Shown here in pieces: positions 29,055 through 41,335 of a stretch of 46,163 bases of DNA (the stretch's first letter is position 1; each line of letters opens with the position of its first letter). The stretch is from Aquibium sp. A9E412. Lineage in GTDB: Bacteria; Pseudomonadota; Alphaproteobacteria; Rhizobiales; Rhizobiaceae. The notes under the pieces are model-generated. The model was not told the DNA's origin. It searched no databases and saw only the letters and a list, made by a program, of their open reading frames with translations. The stretch is taken from assembly GCF_030398335.1 (NCBI RefSeq), contig NZ_JAOAOP010000027.1, positions 1-46,163 on the forward strand, in the 5' to 3' direction. A program made the position numbers and the translations under genes.

Positions 29055-29478
29055 GCCAGCCGGCCGGGCGGCCGCTCCGCGGGCATCCTTCGGGATGCCG
29101 GCGGGGAGGAAAGTCCGGGCTCCACGGAAACACGGTGCCGGATAACGTCCGGCGGGGGCGACCCCAGGGAAAGTGCCACAGAAAGCAGACCGCCCCGTCT
29201 GCAGACCGGTCCTCGGGCCGGTGCGCCGGCGGGGTAAGGGTGAAAGGGTGGGGTAAGAGCCCACCGCGCGACCGGTAACGGAAGCGGCACGGCAAACCCC
29301 ACCGGGAGCAAGACCGAATAGGAACGGCGCGAAGGGCGACCTTCAGGCGGTTTCCGGCCCAGCCGTTCGGGTAGGTTGCACGAGGCCGATGGCGACATCG
29401 GTCCCAGAGGAATGGCCGCCACGTCGGGGCGCCGCACGGCGCCCGGCCATACAGAACCCGGCTTACAGGCCGGCTGGC
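29055..29478 (+). ncRNA. rnpB: RNase P RNA (type A)
   Basis: The catalytic RNA of RNase P, which matures tRNA 5' ends. The ends pair as an 11-bp P1 helix (29055-29065 with 29468-29478). The universal block GAGGAAAGTCCGGGCTCC lies near 29106, AGGGTGAAAGGGTGGGGTAAGAGCCCACCG-type P10-11 core follows, then ACAGAACCCGGCTTACA at the 3' end, the conserved J-region complementary to the 5' core. The length of about 424 bases is normal for alphaproteobacteria. A palindromic repeat follows within 10 bases and may help stop transcription. Confidence 0.96.
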
Positions 29479-29487
29479 ATCTCTTTT

Positions 29488-29585
29488 CCAGAGCCGATCT
29501 GCTTTTCACGGAAGCGCGGATCGGCTCCAGGTCCTTGGTTTGGCGCGTTTTCAGGCGAACCGGTGTCCGCTTCGCCTGGAAACGC
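29488..29585 (-). repeat. Interspersed palindromic repeat, copy C
   Basis: Matches 15075-15175 in the same orientation. It starts 10 bp after the RNase P RNA and ends 23 bp before the convergent PLP-enzyme gene; AGCCGATC/GATCGGCT can form a hairpin. Confidence 0.8.
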
Positions 29586-29607
29586 TCGAGCCGCGGCGCG
29601 GCCGTAG

Positions 29608-30723
29608 TCAGGCCGCCAGCGGGTCGAGCGCGGCCTCGAGCGCGGCCCACAGCGCCTCGGCCGGCTCGCAGCCCACCGACAGCCGCACGAAGCCCTCCGG
29701 CACCGCGTCGCCCCAGCGCGCGCGGCGCTCGGCCGAGCTGTGCACGCCGCCGAAGGAGGTCGCCGGCTGGATCAGCGTGCAGCGCTCGATGAAGGCGTCG
29801 GCGGCCCTGCGCGAGGCGAGCGTGAGGCCGATCAGGAAGCCGTAGCAGCGCATCTGCCGGCCGGCGAGCGCGTGGCCGGGGTCCTGCGGCAGGCCGGGAT
29901 AGCGCAGCGCCGTGACGGCCGGGTGGGCGGCCAGCCGCGGCGCCAGCGCCTCGGCCGTCGCGCACATGCGCGCGAAGCGCACCTCCAGCGTCTCCAGCCC
30001 GCGATGCACCTGCCAGCCCTCGAACGGGCCGGGCACGGCGCCGGCCAGCGTGCGCCAGTCGCGCAGGCGGTCGATCAGCGCGCCGTCGCGCGCCGCGACA
30101 TGGCCGTAGAGCGCGTCGGAATGGCCGTTCAGCGCCTTGGTGTCGGAGGCGACGACGAGGTCGGCGCCGAGATCGAGCGGCCGCTGGCCGAGCGGCGTCA
30201 TGGTGGTGTTGTCGACCGCCAGGAGCGCGCCGGCGGCATGCGCGGCCTCGGCGACGGCGGCGATGTCGCACAGGTCGAGGCCCGGATTGGCCGGCGTCTC
30301 GGCGAGCACCAGCCGGTAGCCGTCGAAGCCGCCGTCGAGGAAGGCCGCCGTCGGACGCGTGTCGCAGGCCACCCCCATCGGCGCCAGGAAGCGCTCGGCC
30401 AGGCGGCGCGTGGTGTAGTAGCCGTCGGACGGCAGCAGCACCCGGTCGCCGGTCGCAAGCAGGCCGTAGAACAGCGCGGCGATCGCCGCCATGCCGGACG
30501 GCAGGGCGACGACGGCCGCCTCCTCGAGATGGCCGAGCGCGTCCTCCAGCCCCTCGGTCGTCGGGTTGGCGAAGCGGCCGTACTGGCGCACCCCGGCGGG
30601 ATCGCCCGGCAGGTGATACATCGAGGCCGGCACGATGGGCAGCGCCACCGGGTCGCCCGGCGACAGCGCCTCACGGCGAAGGTGGGAGAGGCGGGCGAGC
30701 CGCCGGTCGAGCGCGTCGGTCAT
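29608..30723 (-). CDS. Cystathionine gamma-synthase/lyase-family PLP enzyme
   Basis: A 371-residue fold-type I PLP enzyme of the Cys/Met metabolism family. YGRFANPTTEGLEDAL is near residue 48, GMAAIAAL and the SDGYYTTRRL segment follow. The PLP Lys is in SDTKALNGHSD, preceded by AVDNTTMTP; the C-terminal SFGGVHS and VRLSVGCE are typical. It may cleave or form cystathionine, or eliminate other sulfur groups; this cannot be decided by eye. It is slightly shorter than MetB/MetC (about 380-395). AGGA lies 8 bases before the ATG. It converges with rnpB and is divergent from mraZ across 448 bp. Confidence 0.88.
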   Translation of the reverse strand: MTDALDRRLARLSHLRREALSPGDPVALPIVPASMYHLPGDPAGVRQYGRFANPTTEGLEDALGHLEEAAVVALPSGMAAIAALFYGLLATGDRVLLPSDGYYTTRRLAERFLAPMGVACDTRPTAAFLDGGFDGYRLVLAETPANPGLDLCDIAAVAEAAHAAGALLAVDNTTMTPLGQRPLDLGADLVVASDTKALNGHSDALYGHVAARDGALIDRLRDWRTLAGAVPGPFEGWQVHRGLETLEVRFARMCATAEALAPRLAAHPAVTALRYPGLPQDPGHALAGRQMRCYGFLIGLTLASRRAADAFIERCTLIQPATSFGGVHSSAERRARWGDAVPEGFVRLSVGCEPAEALWAALEAALDPLAA

Positions 30724-31171
30724 GGCTGGCGATCCTGTGTCGGCCGTCGTGCGGCGCCAAACGTGTAGAGCATTTCGCGGCCGGGCGGAAACCGCGCGCG
30801 GCGCGCGGCCGCGGCATCGCCGCGCAGGCGGCGCCGACACGGCGGCGGGGCGCTGCCTGCGCCGTCTAAACGCTTCGTTAGCCTTAATGGGGAATAAGTG
30901 GCGGGGTGCGCGGCAAAGGCCGGAAGTGGGGTCTTCGCCCCGCATTGTGGAGGCTGTTCCCGTTGACGCCCATGATGGCCCATGATATCCCATAAACCCA
31001 GTCAGGTTTTCGTCTCAGTTCGAGGTGCGGTGCACGTCGGGCGACCCGCAAGAGAGCGGCGCCCGGACACGGCATCTGTGTGTTCAGGCGGGGGGCCTTT
31101 ATCCGAGGAGCCGCGCGAGGGCGCGGGCGGGGCGATGCAGAGGGGAACGGCGGCGCAGGCCGCCTTGTGCC
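30724..31171. other. Long intergenic region upstream of mraZ and the PLP-enzyme gene
   Basis: No convincing gene is seen in these 448 bases. The region has the TTGACG hexamer at 30963-30968, three MraZ-type boxes and a leader of about 170 bases before mraZ. A looser set of TGG(G/C)G blocks lies at 30888 and 30899 (11 bp apart) and at 30927. Confidence 0.6.
30963..30993. promoter_or_regulatory. mraZ operator: three 10-bp-phased CCCAT boxes next to a TTGACG -35
   Basis: CCCAT at 30969-30973, 30979-30983 and 30989-30993, exactly 10 bp apart (ATGGG-N5 repeats on the minus strand). MraZ binds TGGGN repeats spaced by 5 bases. They start next to TTGACG at 30963-30968, so MraZ bound here would cover a promoter. 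No good -10 at ideal spacing is visible. Confidence 0.5.
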
Positions 31172-31636
31172 ATGGACCGGTTTCTGTCGAATGCCGTCAA
31201 CAGGGTCGACGCCAAGGGACGGGTGTCGGTGCCGGCGCATTTCCGCAGCGTGGTCCAGAAGCGCGGCTACTCGGAGCTCTATGCGCTGCGTGCGCTCGAC
31301 GTGCCGGCGATGGATGTCGGCGGGCCGGACCTGCTCGACCGCTACGAGACGCGCATCGCCCAGGAGGATCCGTTCCTGCAGACGGCGGACGACATGTCGT
31401 TCTTCGTGCATGGCGACGGGACGTTCCTGAAGATCGACCAGGACGGTCGCATCACGATGAGCGACTTCATCCGCGCGCATACGGGGATCGACCGCGAGGT
31501 CGCCTTCGTCGGCCGCGGGCTGTTCTTCCAGATGTGGGAGCCGAAGCGCCTCGCGGCGCATGGCGCGGAGGTGCGCGCCCGGCTCTCCCGGCTTCGCCAG
31601 GCGGCCGCGCGGCCGCCGGCGCAAAGAACGGAATGA
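31172..31636 (+). CDS. mraZ: Transcriptional regulator MraZ
   Basis: A 154-residue protein with two SpoVT/AbrB-like repeats: [13 protein letters not shown] near residue 14 and [16 protein letters not shown] near residue 85. MraZ represses its own dcw promoter in E. coli and is often overlooked as a DNA-binding protein. Three phased boxes lie about 180 bp upstream. The start at 31172 (MDRFLSNAV) is the conserved beginning; frame extension upstream is not protein-like. Its stop overlaps the rsmH start (ATGATG). It opens the division and cell-wall cluster. Confidence 0.95.
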   Translation: MDRFLSNAVNRVDAKGRVSVPAHFRSVVQKRGYSELYALRALDVPAMDVGGPDLLDRYETRIAQEDPFLQTADDMSFFVHGDGTFLKIDQDGRITMSDFIRAHTGIDREVAFVGRGLFFQMWEPKRLAAHGAEVRARLSRLRQAAARPPAQRTE

Positions 31637-32646
31637 TGGCGGGCCCCGGCGATCCGCAAGGCGCCGGTGGCGGACCGGCCCGCCACATTCCGGTTCTCCT
31701 CCAGGCGGTGCGCGACGCGCTGGCGCCGCTGTCCGGCGCGCTGGTCGTCGACGGCACGTTCGGCGCCGGCGGCTACACCGGCGCGCTGCTCGAGGCGGGC
31801 GCGCGCGTCGTCGCCATCGACCGCGATCCGGCGGCCGTGGCGGCCGGCCGCGCCCGCGAGGCGGCGGCCGGCGGGCGCCTGCGGCTCGTCGAGGGGCGCT
31901 TTTCCGCGCTCGACACGCTGGCCGGCGAGCCGGTCGACGGCGTCGTGCTCGACATCGGCGTGTCGTCGATGCAGCTCGACCAGGCGGAGCGCGGCTTCTC
32001 CTTCCGCCACGACGGGCCGCTCGACATGCGCATGGGCGGCACCGGCCCGAGCGCGGCCGACGTCGTCAACCGGCTCAAGGCCAACGAGCTGGCGCGCCTC
32101 TTCGGCCTGCTCGGCGAGGAGCGGCATGCCGGACGCATCGCGCGCGCCATCGAGCGCCGGCGCGCCGGGCAGCCCTTCGCGCGCACGCTGGAGCTCGCCG
32201 GGCTGATCGAGGCGACGGTCGGCCGCAACCCGAAGGACAAGATCCATCCCGCCACCCGCGTCTTCCAGGCGCTGCGCATCTTCGTCAACGACGAGCTCGG
32301 CGAGCTGGCGCGCGGCCTCTACGCGGCCGAGCGCGCATTGAAGCCTGGCGGCCGGCTCGCCGTCGTCACCTTCCATTCGCTGGAGGACCGTATCGTCAAG
32401 CGCTTCCTGGCCGCCGCCGCCGGCCCGGCCGGCGGCTCGCGCCACCTGCCGGCGGTCGCCCCCGCGCCGGCCACCTTCGGCAAGCCGGCCCGGCCGGTCA
32501 CGCCGTCGCAGGCCGAGGTGGAGCAGAACCCGCGCGCCCGCTCCGCGCGGCTGCGTGCGGCGACGCGCACGGACGCCGCGGCGCGGCCCGCCGATCCCGC
32601 CGGGCTCGGTCTGCCCGACCTCGCATCCATCGACATCGAAAGGTAG
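31633..32646 (+). CDS. rsmH: 16S rRNA (cytosine-1402-N4) methyltransferase RsmH
   Basis: A 337-residue class I methyltransferase, formerly Mra[21 protein letters not shown] (SAM motif), [26 protein letters not shown] and [15 protein letters not shown] are all family landmarks. It methylates C1402 in the ribosomal decoding site. Tandem ATGs at 31633 and 31636 overlap the mraZ stop; the first is used. The C-terminal Arg-rich tail ([12 protein letters not shown]) is normal. Confidence 0.95.
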   Translation: MMAGPGDPQGAGGGPARHIPVLLQAVRDALAPLSGALVVDGTFGAGGYTGALLEAGARVVAIDRDPAAVAAGRAREAAAGGRLRLVEGRFSALDTLAGEPVDGVVLDIGVSSMQLDQAERGFSFRHDGPLDMRMGGTGPSAADVVNRLKANELARLFGLLGEERHAGRIARAIERRRAGQPFARTLELAGLIEATVGRNPKDKIHPATRVFQALRIFVNDELGELARGLYAAERALKPGGRLAVVTFHSLEDRIVKRFLAAAAGPAGGSRHLPAVAPAPATFGKPARPVTPSQAEVEQNPRARSARLRAATRTDAAARPADPAGLGLPDLASIDIER

Positions 32647-32649
32647 GCG

Positions 32650-33027
32650 TTGCCCGTGTTCCGCACCCTCGACATCGTGCTGATTGCCGTCATGGTCTCG
32701 GCGGCTGCCTTCACCTACACCACCAAGCACGAGGCGGAGAACCAGCTCGACCGCGTGCGCGCGCTGCAGACCGCCATCGGCCTCGAGAAGGACACGATCG
32801 ACGTCCTCAAGGCCGACTGGAGCCTGCTCACCCAGCCGGCGCGGCTGCAGCGGCTGACCGAGGTCTACGCCGCCGAGCTCGACCTGGCGCCGGTCGAGGC
32901 GGGCCAGATCGCCGAACTCGACGACCTGCCGGTGCGGCCGATGCGGATCGAGGACCCGACGCATCCGCTCGGCGGCATCGCGGCGACCGGCCAGGACCCG
33001 GCGACGACCGGGAGCGTGGTGCGATGA
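32650..33027 (+). CDS. ftsL: Cell division protein FtsL
   Basis: A 125-residue bitopic membrane protein: one N-terminal transmembrane helix (about residues 8-22) and a periplasmic coiled-coil region (QLDRVRALQTAIGLEKDTIDVLKADWSLLTQPARL). FtsL joins FtsB-FtsQ to recruit FtsWI. The family is poorly conserved, so the call leans on position between rsmH and ftsI, topology and the LTQPARL motif. TTG at 32650 is taken as start, with AAAGG about 7 bases upstream; a GTG two codons later is the alternative. It overlaps ftsI by four bases. Confidence 0.88.
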   Translation: MPVFRTLDIVLIAVMVSAAAFTYTTKHEAENQLDRVRALQTAIGLEKDTIDVLKADWSLLTQPARLQRLTEVYAAELDLAPVEAGQIAELDDLPVRPMRIEDPTHPLGGIAATGQDPATTGSVVR

Positions 33028-34733
33028 TGCGGCTCGTGCGGCAGCGCGGCGCCGCGGCGGCGGCAGGCGGCGCCATCGTCGTCGACGGCGCGCGCAAGGC
33101 GACCGGCGGCCGGGCGCGCAGCCGGCTCGCCATGACCATGGTCGTGTTCCTGGCCGTGTTCGGCGCGATCGGCGGCCGCCTGGTGCATCTCGGCCTGCAG
33201 GACGCCGCCGCCGGCAACGCGCCGCGCGCCCGCATCACCGCCTCGCGGCCCGACATCGTCGACCGCAACGGCGAGGTGCTGGCGACCGACATCAAGACCG
33301 CCTCGCTGTTCGCCGAGCCGCGCCGCATCGTCGACGTCGACGAGGCGATCGAGAAGCTCGCCACCGTGCTGCCCGACCTCGACTACGAGCAGACCTACCG
33401 CCGGCTGGCGAGCGATGCGGGCTTCGTGTGGCTGCGCCGCCAGCTCTCGCCGCGCCAGCAGGCCGACATCCTGGCGCTCGGCGTTCCCGGCCTCGGCTTC
33501 CGCACCGAGAAGCGGCGCTTCTATCCCGGCGGGCCGACCGCCTCGCACCTGCTCGGCCTGGTCAACATCGACAACAAGGGCATCGCCGGGCTGGAGAAAT
33601 ACGTCGACGACCAGGGCCTGGCCGACCTGCAGGCGACCGGGCTCGCCGTCGAGGGCGAGCTCGCCCCCGTGCGCCTGTCGATCGATCTCAGGGTCCAGCA
33701 CATCGTGCGCGACGAGCTCGTGCAGGCGATGGAGCGCTACAAGGCGATCGCCGCCGGCGCGGTGATGCTCAACGCGCGCACCGGCGAGGTGGTGGCGATG
33801 GCCTCGCTGCCCGACTACGATCCGAACAACCCGTACAACGCCCTCGACAAGGACCGCCTCAACCGCATGTCGGCCGGCGCCTACGAGATGGGCTCGACCT
33901 TCAAGGCGTTCACCACGGCGATGGCGCTCGATTCGGGCAAGGTGGCGATCACCGACAGCTTCGACGCCTCGCGGCCGATCCGCATCGCCGGCTTCACCAT
34001 CAACGACTTCCACGGCAAGCGGCGCGTGCTGTCCGTGCCGGAGATCTTCATCTACTCGTCGAACATCGGCACCGCCAAGATGGCCGATGTGGTCGGCGTC
34101 GAGGGCCATCGCGCCTTCCTCAAGCGCATCGGCCTGCTCGACCGGCTCGACACCGAACTGCCCGAGGTGGCGCGGCCGACCGAGCCGGCCGAGTGGAAGA
34201 AGATCAGCTCCGTCACCATCTCCTACGGCCACGGCATGACGACGACGCCGCTGCAGACGGCGGTCTCGGCCGCCGCCATGCTCAATGGCGGGCGGCTGAT
34301 CCAGCCGACCTTCCTGCCGCGCAGCCGCGCCCGGGCCGACGCGGTCGCCGAGCAGGTGCTCGAGCCCGAGACCAGCGCGCTGATGCGCCGGCTGTTCCGC
34401 CTCAACGTCGAGCGCGGGTCGGGCCGGCGCGCCGAGGTGCCGGGCTTCTATGTCGGCGGCAAGACCGGCACGGCCGAGAAGGTCGTCGACGGCCGCTATT
34501 CCTCCGACAAGCGCTTCAACGCGTTCCTGGCCGGTTTCCCGGCCGACGACCCGGCCTATGTCGTGCTCGTCATCCTCGACGAGCCGAAGCCGGAGCGCGA
34601 GGGAATCGGCGCCACGGCCGGCCTCAACGCGGCGCCGACGGTCGGCGGCATCATCCGCCGCGCGGCGCCGCTGCTTGGCGTGAAGCCCGAATTCGGCCAT
34701 GAAAGGGACGCTTTGCTCGTCTCGCAGCAGTGA
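33024..34733 (+). CDS. ftsI: Septal transpeptidase FtsI (PBP3)
   Basis: A 569-residue class B PBP. A transmembrane anchor lies at about residues 36-55 after a basic tail. The PBP dimer domain includes [15 protein letters not shown]. The transpeptidase triad motifs are Ser291 in STFK, SSN at 345-347 and Lys480 in KTGT. FtsI crosslinks septal peptidoglycan with FtsW. It overlaps ftsL by ATGA and the murE start by GTGA. An ATG one codon later (33027) is possible. Confidence 0.96.
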   Translation: MMRLVRQRGAAAAAGGAIVVDGARKATGGRARSRLAMTMVVFLAVFGAIGGRLVHLGLQDAAAGNAPRARITASRPDIVDRNGEVLATDIKTASLFAEPRRIVDVDEAIEKLATVLPDLDYEQTYRRLASDAGFVWLRRQLSPRQQADILALGVPGLGFRTEKRRFYPGGPTASHLLGLVNIDNKGIAGLEKYVDDQGLADLQATGLAVEGELAPVRLSIDLRVQHIVRDELVQAMERYKAIAAGAVMLNARTGEVVAMASLPDYDPNNPYNALDKDRLNRMSAGAYEMGSTFKAFTTAMALDSGKVAITDSFDASRPIRIAGFTINDFHGKRRVLSVPEIFIYSSNIGTAKMADVVGVEGHRAFLKRIGLLDRLDTELPEVARPTEPAEWKKISSVTISYGHGMTTTPLQTAVSAAAMLNGGRLIQPTFLPRSRARADAVAEQVLEPETSALMRRLFRLNVERGSGRRAEVPGFYVGGKTGTAEKVVDGRYSSDKRFNAFLAGFPADDPAYVVLVILDEPKPEREGIGATAGLNAAPTVGGIIRRAAPLLGVKPEFGHERDALLVSQQ

Positions 34734-36234
34734 TTCCGTCGCCCAGCCCTGGAGAGCGTGCCGACATCTTGACCGACCCGACCGTGACAAGCCTGGCCGA
34801 CCTTTCCGACGCGCTCGATGCCGAGGCCCCGCTGCCGCCGATCGCGGTCGGCGGACTGGCGGCGGATTCGCGCGCCGTGGCGCCGGGCGACGTGTTCTTC
34901 GCGCTGCCCGGCAGCAAGGCCGACGGCGCGCGCTTCGCCGGCGAGGCGGTTGCGCGCGGCGCCGCCGCCATTGTCGCCGCGCGCGACGCCGACGTCGCAG
35001 AGCTGGCGGTGCCGGTGGTGCGCGTCGGCGATCCGCGCCGGGCGCTGGCGCTGGCGGCCGCGCGGCTCCATCCGCGCCAGCCGGCAACGATGGTCGCCGT
35101 CACCGGCACCAGCGGCAAGACCTCGGTCGCCGCCTTCACGCGGCAGATCTGGGCCGATGCCGGGCGCGCCGCGGCCAGCATCGGCACGACCGGCGTCACC
35201 GCGCCCGGCCGCGTCGAATACGGCTCGCTGACGACGCCCGATCCGATCGCGCTGCACCGGCTGCTCGACGAGCTCGCCGCGGCGGGCGTCAGCCATGCGG
35301 CGATGGAGGCCTCGAGCCACGGCCTCGACCAGCGCCGGCTCGACGGCGTGCGGCTGGCCGCCGGCGGCTTCACCAATCTCGGCCGCGACCACATGGACTA
35401 CCACCCCACGGTGGAGGCCTATCACGCCGCCAAGATGCGGCTGTTCGACACGCTGCTGCCGAAGGGCGCGCCGGCCGTCATCTTCGCCGACGACGCCTGG
35501 TCGGCGCCGAGCGCGGCGGCGGCGCGGGCGGCCGGCCTCGAGGTGCTCACCGTCGGCCGCAAGGGCGGTTTCCTGACGCTCAAGCGCGTCGAGCACGAGC
35601 GCTTCCGCCAGCGCGCCGAGATCGCCCATGGCGGGCGCATCCACGAGATCGTGCTGCCGCTGGCCGGCGATTTCCAGATCGCCAACGCACTGGTCGCCGC
35701 CGGTCTCGCCATCGCCACCGGCAGCGACGCCGAGGCCGCGCTCGCGGCGCTGGCGCGGCTTTCCGGCGCGCCCGGCCGGCTCGAGCTCGTCGGCACCACG
35801 GCGGCCGGCGCGCCGGCCTATGTCGACTACGCGCACAAGCCCGACGCGCTGGAGAACGTGCTCGCCTCGGTGCGGCCCTTCACCACCGGCCGCGTCGTCG
35901 TCGTGTTCGGCTGCGGCGGCGACCGCGACCGCGGCAAGCGGCCGATCATGGGCGAGATCGCCGCGCGACTCGCCGACGTCGTCGTGGTCACCGACGACAA
36001 TCCGCGCTCGGAGGAGCCGGCCGCGATCCGCGCCGCCATCCTGGCCGCCGCGCCCGGCGCCGAGGAGATCGGCGACCGCCGCCAGGCGATCCGCCGCGCC
36101 GTCGCCATGCTGGAGCCCGGCGACACGCTGATCGTCGCCGGCAAGGGGCACGAGCCGGGCCAGGAGATCGCCGGCCGCACGCTGCCCTTCTCCGACCACG
36201 AGGAGCTCGCCGCCGCGCTTCGGGAGGGCGCCGC

Positions 36235-36238
<4 letters not shown>
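34730..36238 (+). CDS. murE: UDP-MurNAc-tripeptide ligase MurE (meso-DAP adding)
   Basis: A 502-residue Mur ligase: N-terminal UDP-sugar domain, ATP loop [17 protein letters not shown] and the [12 protein letters not shown] region, and [14 protein letters not shown] is the motif for meso-diaminopimelate as substrate (Lys-type enzymes differ). It adds DAP to UDP-MurNAc-Ala-Glu. Two starts are possible: GTG at 34730 overlapping the ftsI stop (used here) and TTG at 34769, with GGAGAG 12 bases ahead, giving LTDPTV. The stop overlaps murF (ATGA). Confidence 0.95.
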
Positions 36239-37668
<1,430 letters not shown>

Positions 37669-37690
37669 ACCGAACCGCCGGGGGTTTCCC

Positions 37691-38773
37691 ATGCTCTTGC
37701 TGCTCGTCGAACTCGCCGACACCTTCGCGGCCTTCAACGTCTTCCGCTACATCACCTTCCGCACCGGCGGCGCGCTCATCACCTCGGCGCTGATCGTCTT
37801 CCTGTTCGGGCCGGCGATCATCAACTCGCTGCGCGTGCGCCAGGGGCGCGGCCAGCCGATCCGCGCCGACGGGCCGCAGACCCACTTCAAGAAGGCCGGC
37901 ACGCCGACGATGGGCGGGCTGATGATCCTGTGTGGCATCGTCGGCTCGTCGCTCTTGTGGGCGAACCTCGCCAGCGTCTATGTCTGGGCGGTGCTGATCG
38001 TGTCGGTCAGCTTCGGCCTGATCGGCCTCTACGACGACTATCTCAAGGTCACCAAGCAGTCGCATCTGGGCTTTTCCGGCAAGGCGCGGCTCGGCGCCGA
38101 GTTCGTCATCGCCGGCCTCGCGGCGTGGATCATCATGCGTGCCGGCCAGGCGCCGTTCTCCTCCTCGCTCACCTTTCCCTTCTTCAAGGACCTGCTGCTC
38201 AATCTCGGCATCTTCTTCGTGCCGTTCGCCGCCTTCGTCATCGTCGGCGCCGGCAACGCGGTGAACCTGACCGACGGGCTCGACGGGCTGGCCATCGTGC
38301 CGGTGATGGTGGCGGCCGCCTCGTTCGGCGTCATCGCCTACCTGTCGGGCAACGCCATCTTCGCCGACTACCTGCAGATCCACTTCGTGCCCGGCACCGG
38401 CGAGCTCGCCGTGGTGCTCGGCGCGGTGATCGGCGCCGGGCTCGGCTTCCTGTGGTTCAACGCGCCGCCGGCGGCGATCTTCATGGGCGACACCGGCTCG
38501 CTGGCGCTCGGCGGGCTGATCGGCACCATCGCGGTGGCCACCAAGCACGAGATCGTGCTGGCCATCATCGGCGGCCTGTTCGTCGTCGAGATCCTGTCGG
38601 TCATCGTCCAGGTGGCGGTGTTCAAGCTGACCGGCCGGCGCGTCTTCCTGATGGCGCCGATCCACCACCATTTCGAGAAGCTCGGCTGGACCGAGAGCCA
38701 GGTGGTCATCCGCTTCTGGATCATCGCGGTGATCCTGGCGCTGATCGGCCTGTCGACCCTCAAGCTGCGCTAG
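37691..38773 (+). CDS. mraY: Phospho-MurNAc-pentapeptide translocase MraY
   Basis: A 360-residue integral membrane enzyme with about ten helices. The catalytic and magnesium motifs are present: [29 protein letters not shown] and [12 protein letters not shown], plus the C-terminal [12 protein letters not shown] His cluster. It transfers phospho-MurNAc-pentapeptide to undecaprenyl phosphate, making lipid I. A GGGGGT stretch precedes the ATG. Length equals the family norm of 360. Confidence 0.97.
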   Translation: MLLLLVELADTFAAFNVFRYITFRTGGALITSALIVFLFGPAIINSLRVRQGRGQPIRADGPQTHFKKAGTPTMGGLMILCGIVGSSLLWANLASVYVWAVLIVSVSFGLIGLYDDYLKVTKQSHLGFSGKARLGAEFVIAGLAAWIIMRAGQAPFSSSLTFPFFKDLLLNLGIFFVPFAAFVIVGAGNAVNLTDGLDGLAIVPVMVAAASFGVIAYLSGNAIFADYLQIHFVPGTGELAVVLGAVIGAGLGFLWFNAPPAAIFMGDTGSLALGGLIGTIAVATKHEIVLAIIGGLFVVEILSVIVQVAVFKLTGRRVFLMAPIHHHFEKLGWTESQVVIRFWIIAVILALIGLSTLKLR

Positions 38774-38782
38774 GGGCGGACG

Positions 38783-40177
38783 ATGATCGCGGCGCACAGC
38801 TTCGACGGGCGCAAGGTGGCGGTGTTCGGGCTCGGCGGCTCGGGCCTGGCGACCGCGCGCGCGCTCGCCGAGGGCGGCGCGGCGGTGACCGCCTGGGACG
38901 ACAACCCCGACAGCGTGGCGCGGGCCGGCGCGGCGGGCATCGCGACGGCCGACCTGCGCGCGCACGACTGGACCGGCACCGCGGCGCTGGTGCTGTCGCC
39001 CGGCGTGCCGCTCACCCATCCCCGGCCGCACTGGAGCGTGGCGCTGGCGCACGCGGCGGGGGCGGAGGTGATCGGCGACGTCGAGATCTTCTGCCGCGAG
39101 CGCCGGCGGCTGGCGCCGGACGCGCCGTTCGTCGCCATCACCGGCACCAACGGCAAGTCGACGACCACGGCGCTGATCGCCCACGTGCTGGCGGCGGCCG
39201 GCCGCGACGCGCAGATGGGCGGCAACATCGGCCGACCGGTCCTGTCGCTCGCGCCGCCGGCCGCCGCGCGCTGCCACGTGGTCGAGTGCTCGTCCTACCA
39301 GATCGACCTCGCCCCCTCGCTCGACCCGAGCGCCGGCGTGCTGCTCAACATCAGCCCCGACCATCTCGACCGGCACGGCACGATGGACGACTACGCCGCC
39401 ATCAAGGCGCGGCTGGTGGAGGGCAGCGCGGTGGCGATCGTCGGCACCGACGACGCCCGCTCGGCGGCCGTCGCCGACCGGCTGCAGGCGGCCGGCCGCA
39501 CGGTCCGGCGCATCGCGACGCGGACGCCGCCGGCCGACGGCCTGTTCGCCGACGGCGATACGCTGCTGGAGATCGCGGGCGGCCGGCGCACGCCGCTCGC
39601 CTCGCTCGCCGGCATCGGCGCGCTGCGCGGCCGGCACAACGCGCAGAACGCGCTCGCCGCGCTCGCCGCCTGCCTGGCCTGCGGGCTCAGCGCCGACGCG
39701 GTCCAGGCCGGCTTCGCCAGCTTCCCCGGCCTCGCCCACCGCATGGAGCAGGTGGCGCGGCGCGGCCGGGTGCTGTTCGTCAACGATTCCAAGGCGACCA
39801 ACGCCGACGCCGCCGCGCCGGCGCTGTCGAGCTTCGAGCGCATCTACTGGATCGCCGGCGGCCTGCCCAAGCAGGGCGGCATCGACGGCCTGGCCCGCTT
39901 CTGGCCGCGCATCGCGCGCGCCTATCTGGTCGGCGAGGCGGCACCCGCATTCGCCGCCACCCTCGGCGGGGCGGTGCCCTACGAGATCGCCGGCACGATC
40001 GAGGCGGCCGTCGCGCGCGCCGCGGCCGACGCGGCGGCCGACCCGGCGGCCGAGCCGGTGGTGCTGTTGTCGCCGGCCTGCGCCAGCTTCGACCAGTTCC
40101 GCAATTTCGAGGTCCGCGGCGAGGCCTTCCGCGCCGCCGTCACCGCCCTCGACGACATCACCGTGATCGGAGGATAA
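38783..40177 (+). CDS. murD: UDP-MurNAc-L-alanine:D-glutamate ligase MurD
   Basis: A 464-residue Mur ligase: dinucleotide-like start [12 protein letters not shown] for UDP, ATP loop [14 protein letters not shown] near residue 120, [27 protein letters not shown], and [10 protein letters not shown] with GGLPKQGG. It adds D-Glu to UDP-MurNAc-Ala in the cytoplasm. It lies 9 bp after mraY, 4 bp before ftsW. Confidence 0.96.
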   Translation: MIAAHSFDGRKVAVFGLGGSGLATARALAEGGAAVTAWDDNPDSVARAGAAGIATADLRAHDWTGTAALVLSPGVPLTHPRPHWSVALAHAAGAEVIGDVEIFCRERRRLAPDAPFVAITGTNGKSTTTALIAHVLAAAGRDAQMGGNIGRPVLSLAPPAAARCHVVECSSYQIDLAPSLDPSAGVLLNISPDHLDRHGTMDDYAAIKARLVEGSAVAIVGTDDARSAAVADRLQAAGRTVRRIATRTPPADGLFADGDTLLEIAGGRRTPLASLAGIGALRGRHNAQNALAALAACLACGLSADAVQAGFASFPGLAHRMEQVARRGRVLFVNDSKATNADAAAPALSSFERIYWIAGGLPKQGGIDGLARFWPRIARAYLVGEAAPAFAATLGGAVPYEIAGTIEAAVARAAADAAADPAAEPVVLLSPACASFDQFRNFEVRGEAFRAAVTALDDITVIGG

Positions 40178-40181
40178 GCCG

Positions 40182-41333
40182 ATGGTCAGCCGCACCGACC
40201 GCAGCCCGGCCGCCAACTGGTGGTGGACCGTCGACCGCTGGCTGCTCGCCGCCTTCCTCAGCCTGATGGGGCTCGGGGTGGTGCTGTCCTTCGCCGCCAG
40301 CCCGGCCGTCGCCGAGCGCCTCGGCCTCGACAGCTTCCACTTCGTCACCCGCCAGATCATCTTCATGGTGCCGGCGCTGGCGGCGCTGATCGGCGTCTCG
40401 TTCCTCGACCCGCGCCATGTCCGCCGGCTGGCGCTGGTCATGCTGGCGGTCTCGCTGGTGCTGATGGTGGCGACGCTCTATGTCGGCCTGGAGGTCAAGG
40501 GCTCGCGCCGCTGGATCTATCTCGGCGGCCTGTCGGTGCAGCCGTCGGAGTATCTCAAGCCCGCCTTCGTGGTGATCTGCGCCTGGCTGTTCGCCGAGCA
40601 CGCGCGCCAGCCGGAGATCCCCGGCAACCTGTTCGCCATGATCCTGCTCGGCCTGGTGCTGGCGCTGCTCGTCGCCCAGCCCGACCTCGGCCAGACGGTG
40701 CTGGTGCTCGGCACCTGGGGCGCGATGTTCTTCGTCGCCGGGCTGCCCTGGCTGTGGATCGGCCTGCTCGCCGCGCTCGCCGTCGGCGGCGGCGTGCTCG
40801 CCTATCTCAGCTTCCCGCACGTGGCCGGGCGCATCGACCGCTTCCTCACCGGCGAGGGCGACACCTTCCAGGTCGACATGGGCCGCGAGGCGCTGGTGCG
40901 CGGCGGCTGGTTCGGCCAGGGGCCGGGCGAGGGTACCGTCAAGCGCATCCTGCCCGACAGCCACACCGACTTCGTCTTCGCCGTGGCCGGCGAGGAGTTC
41001 GGCCTGGTGCTGTGCTTCATCATCATGGCGCTGTTCGCCTTCGTCGTCTTGCGCGGGCTGTGGATCGCCACGCGCGAGGGCGACGACTTCTCGCGCTTCG
41101 CCGTCAGCGGCCTGGTCATCCTGTTCGGCTTCCAGGCGATCATCAACATGGCGGTCAACCTGCAGATGATGCCGGCCAAGGGCATGACGCTGCCCTTCAT
41201 CTCCTACGGCGGCTCGTCGCTGGTCGCCGTGGCGATCTCGATGGGCATGGTGCTGGCGCTGACGCGGCGCCGGCCGGAGAAGCGCCGGCCGGCCCATGCG
41301 CCGCTGCCGGCGACACCCGCGGCGGCCGGCTGA
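40182..41333 (+). CDS. ftsW: Septal peptidoglycan glycosyltransferase FtsW
   Basis: A 383-residue SEDS protein with about ten membrane segments. SEDS motifs include [24 protein letters not shown], the [11 protein letters not shown] loop with the catalytic Asp, and [13 protein letters not shown] near the end. It polymerises lipid II at the septum with FtsI. GGAGG lies about 9 bases before the ATG. It ends 2 bp before murG. Confidence 0.96.
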   Translation: MVSRTDRSPAANWWWTVDRWLLAAFLSLMGLGVVLSFAASPAVAERLGLDSFHFVTRQIIFMVPALAALIGVSFLDPRHVRRLALVMLAVSLVLMVATLYVGLEVKGSRRWIYLGGLSVQPSEYLKPAFVVICAWLFAEHARQPEIPGNLFAMILLGLVLALLVAQPDLGQTVLVLGTWGAMFFVAGLPWLWIGLLAALAVGGGVLAYLSFPHVAGRIDRFLTGEGDTFQVDMGREALVRGGWFGQGPGEGTVKRILPDSHTDFVFAVAGEEFGLVLCFIIMALFAFVVLRGLWIATREGDDFSRFAVSGLVILFGFQAIINMAVNLQMMPAKGMTLPFISYGGSSLVAVAISMGMVLALTRRRPEKRRPAHAPLPATPAAAG

Positions 41334-41335
41334 CG

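Noticed and set aside
29040-29295. Open frames overlapping the RNase P RNA
   Set aside because: Structured RNA with P1 pairing and universal core motifs explains the sequence.
30888-30931. TGG(G/C)G blocks as the main MraZ site
   Set aside because: Spacing is irregular (11 and 28 bp), unlike the exact 10-bp array at 30969-30993.
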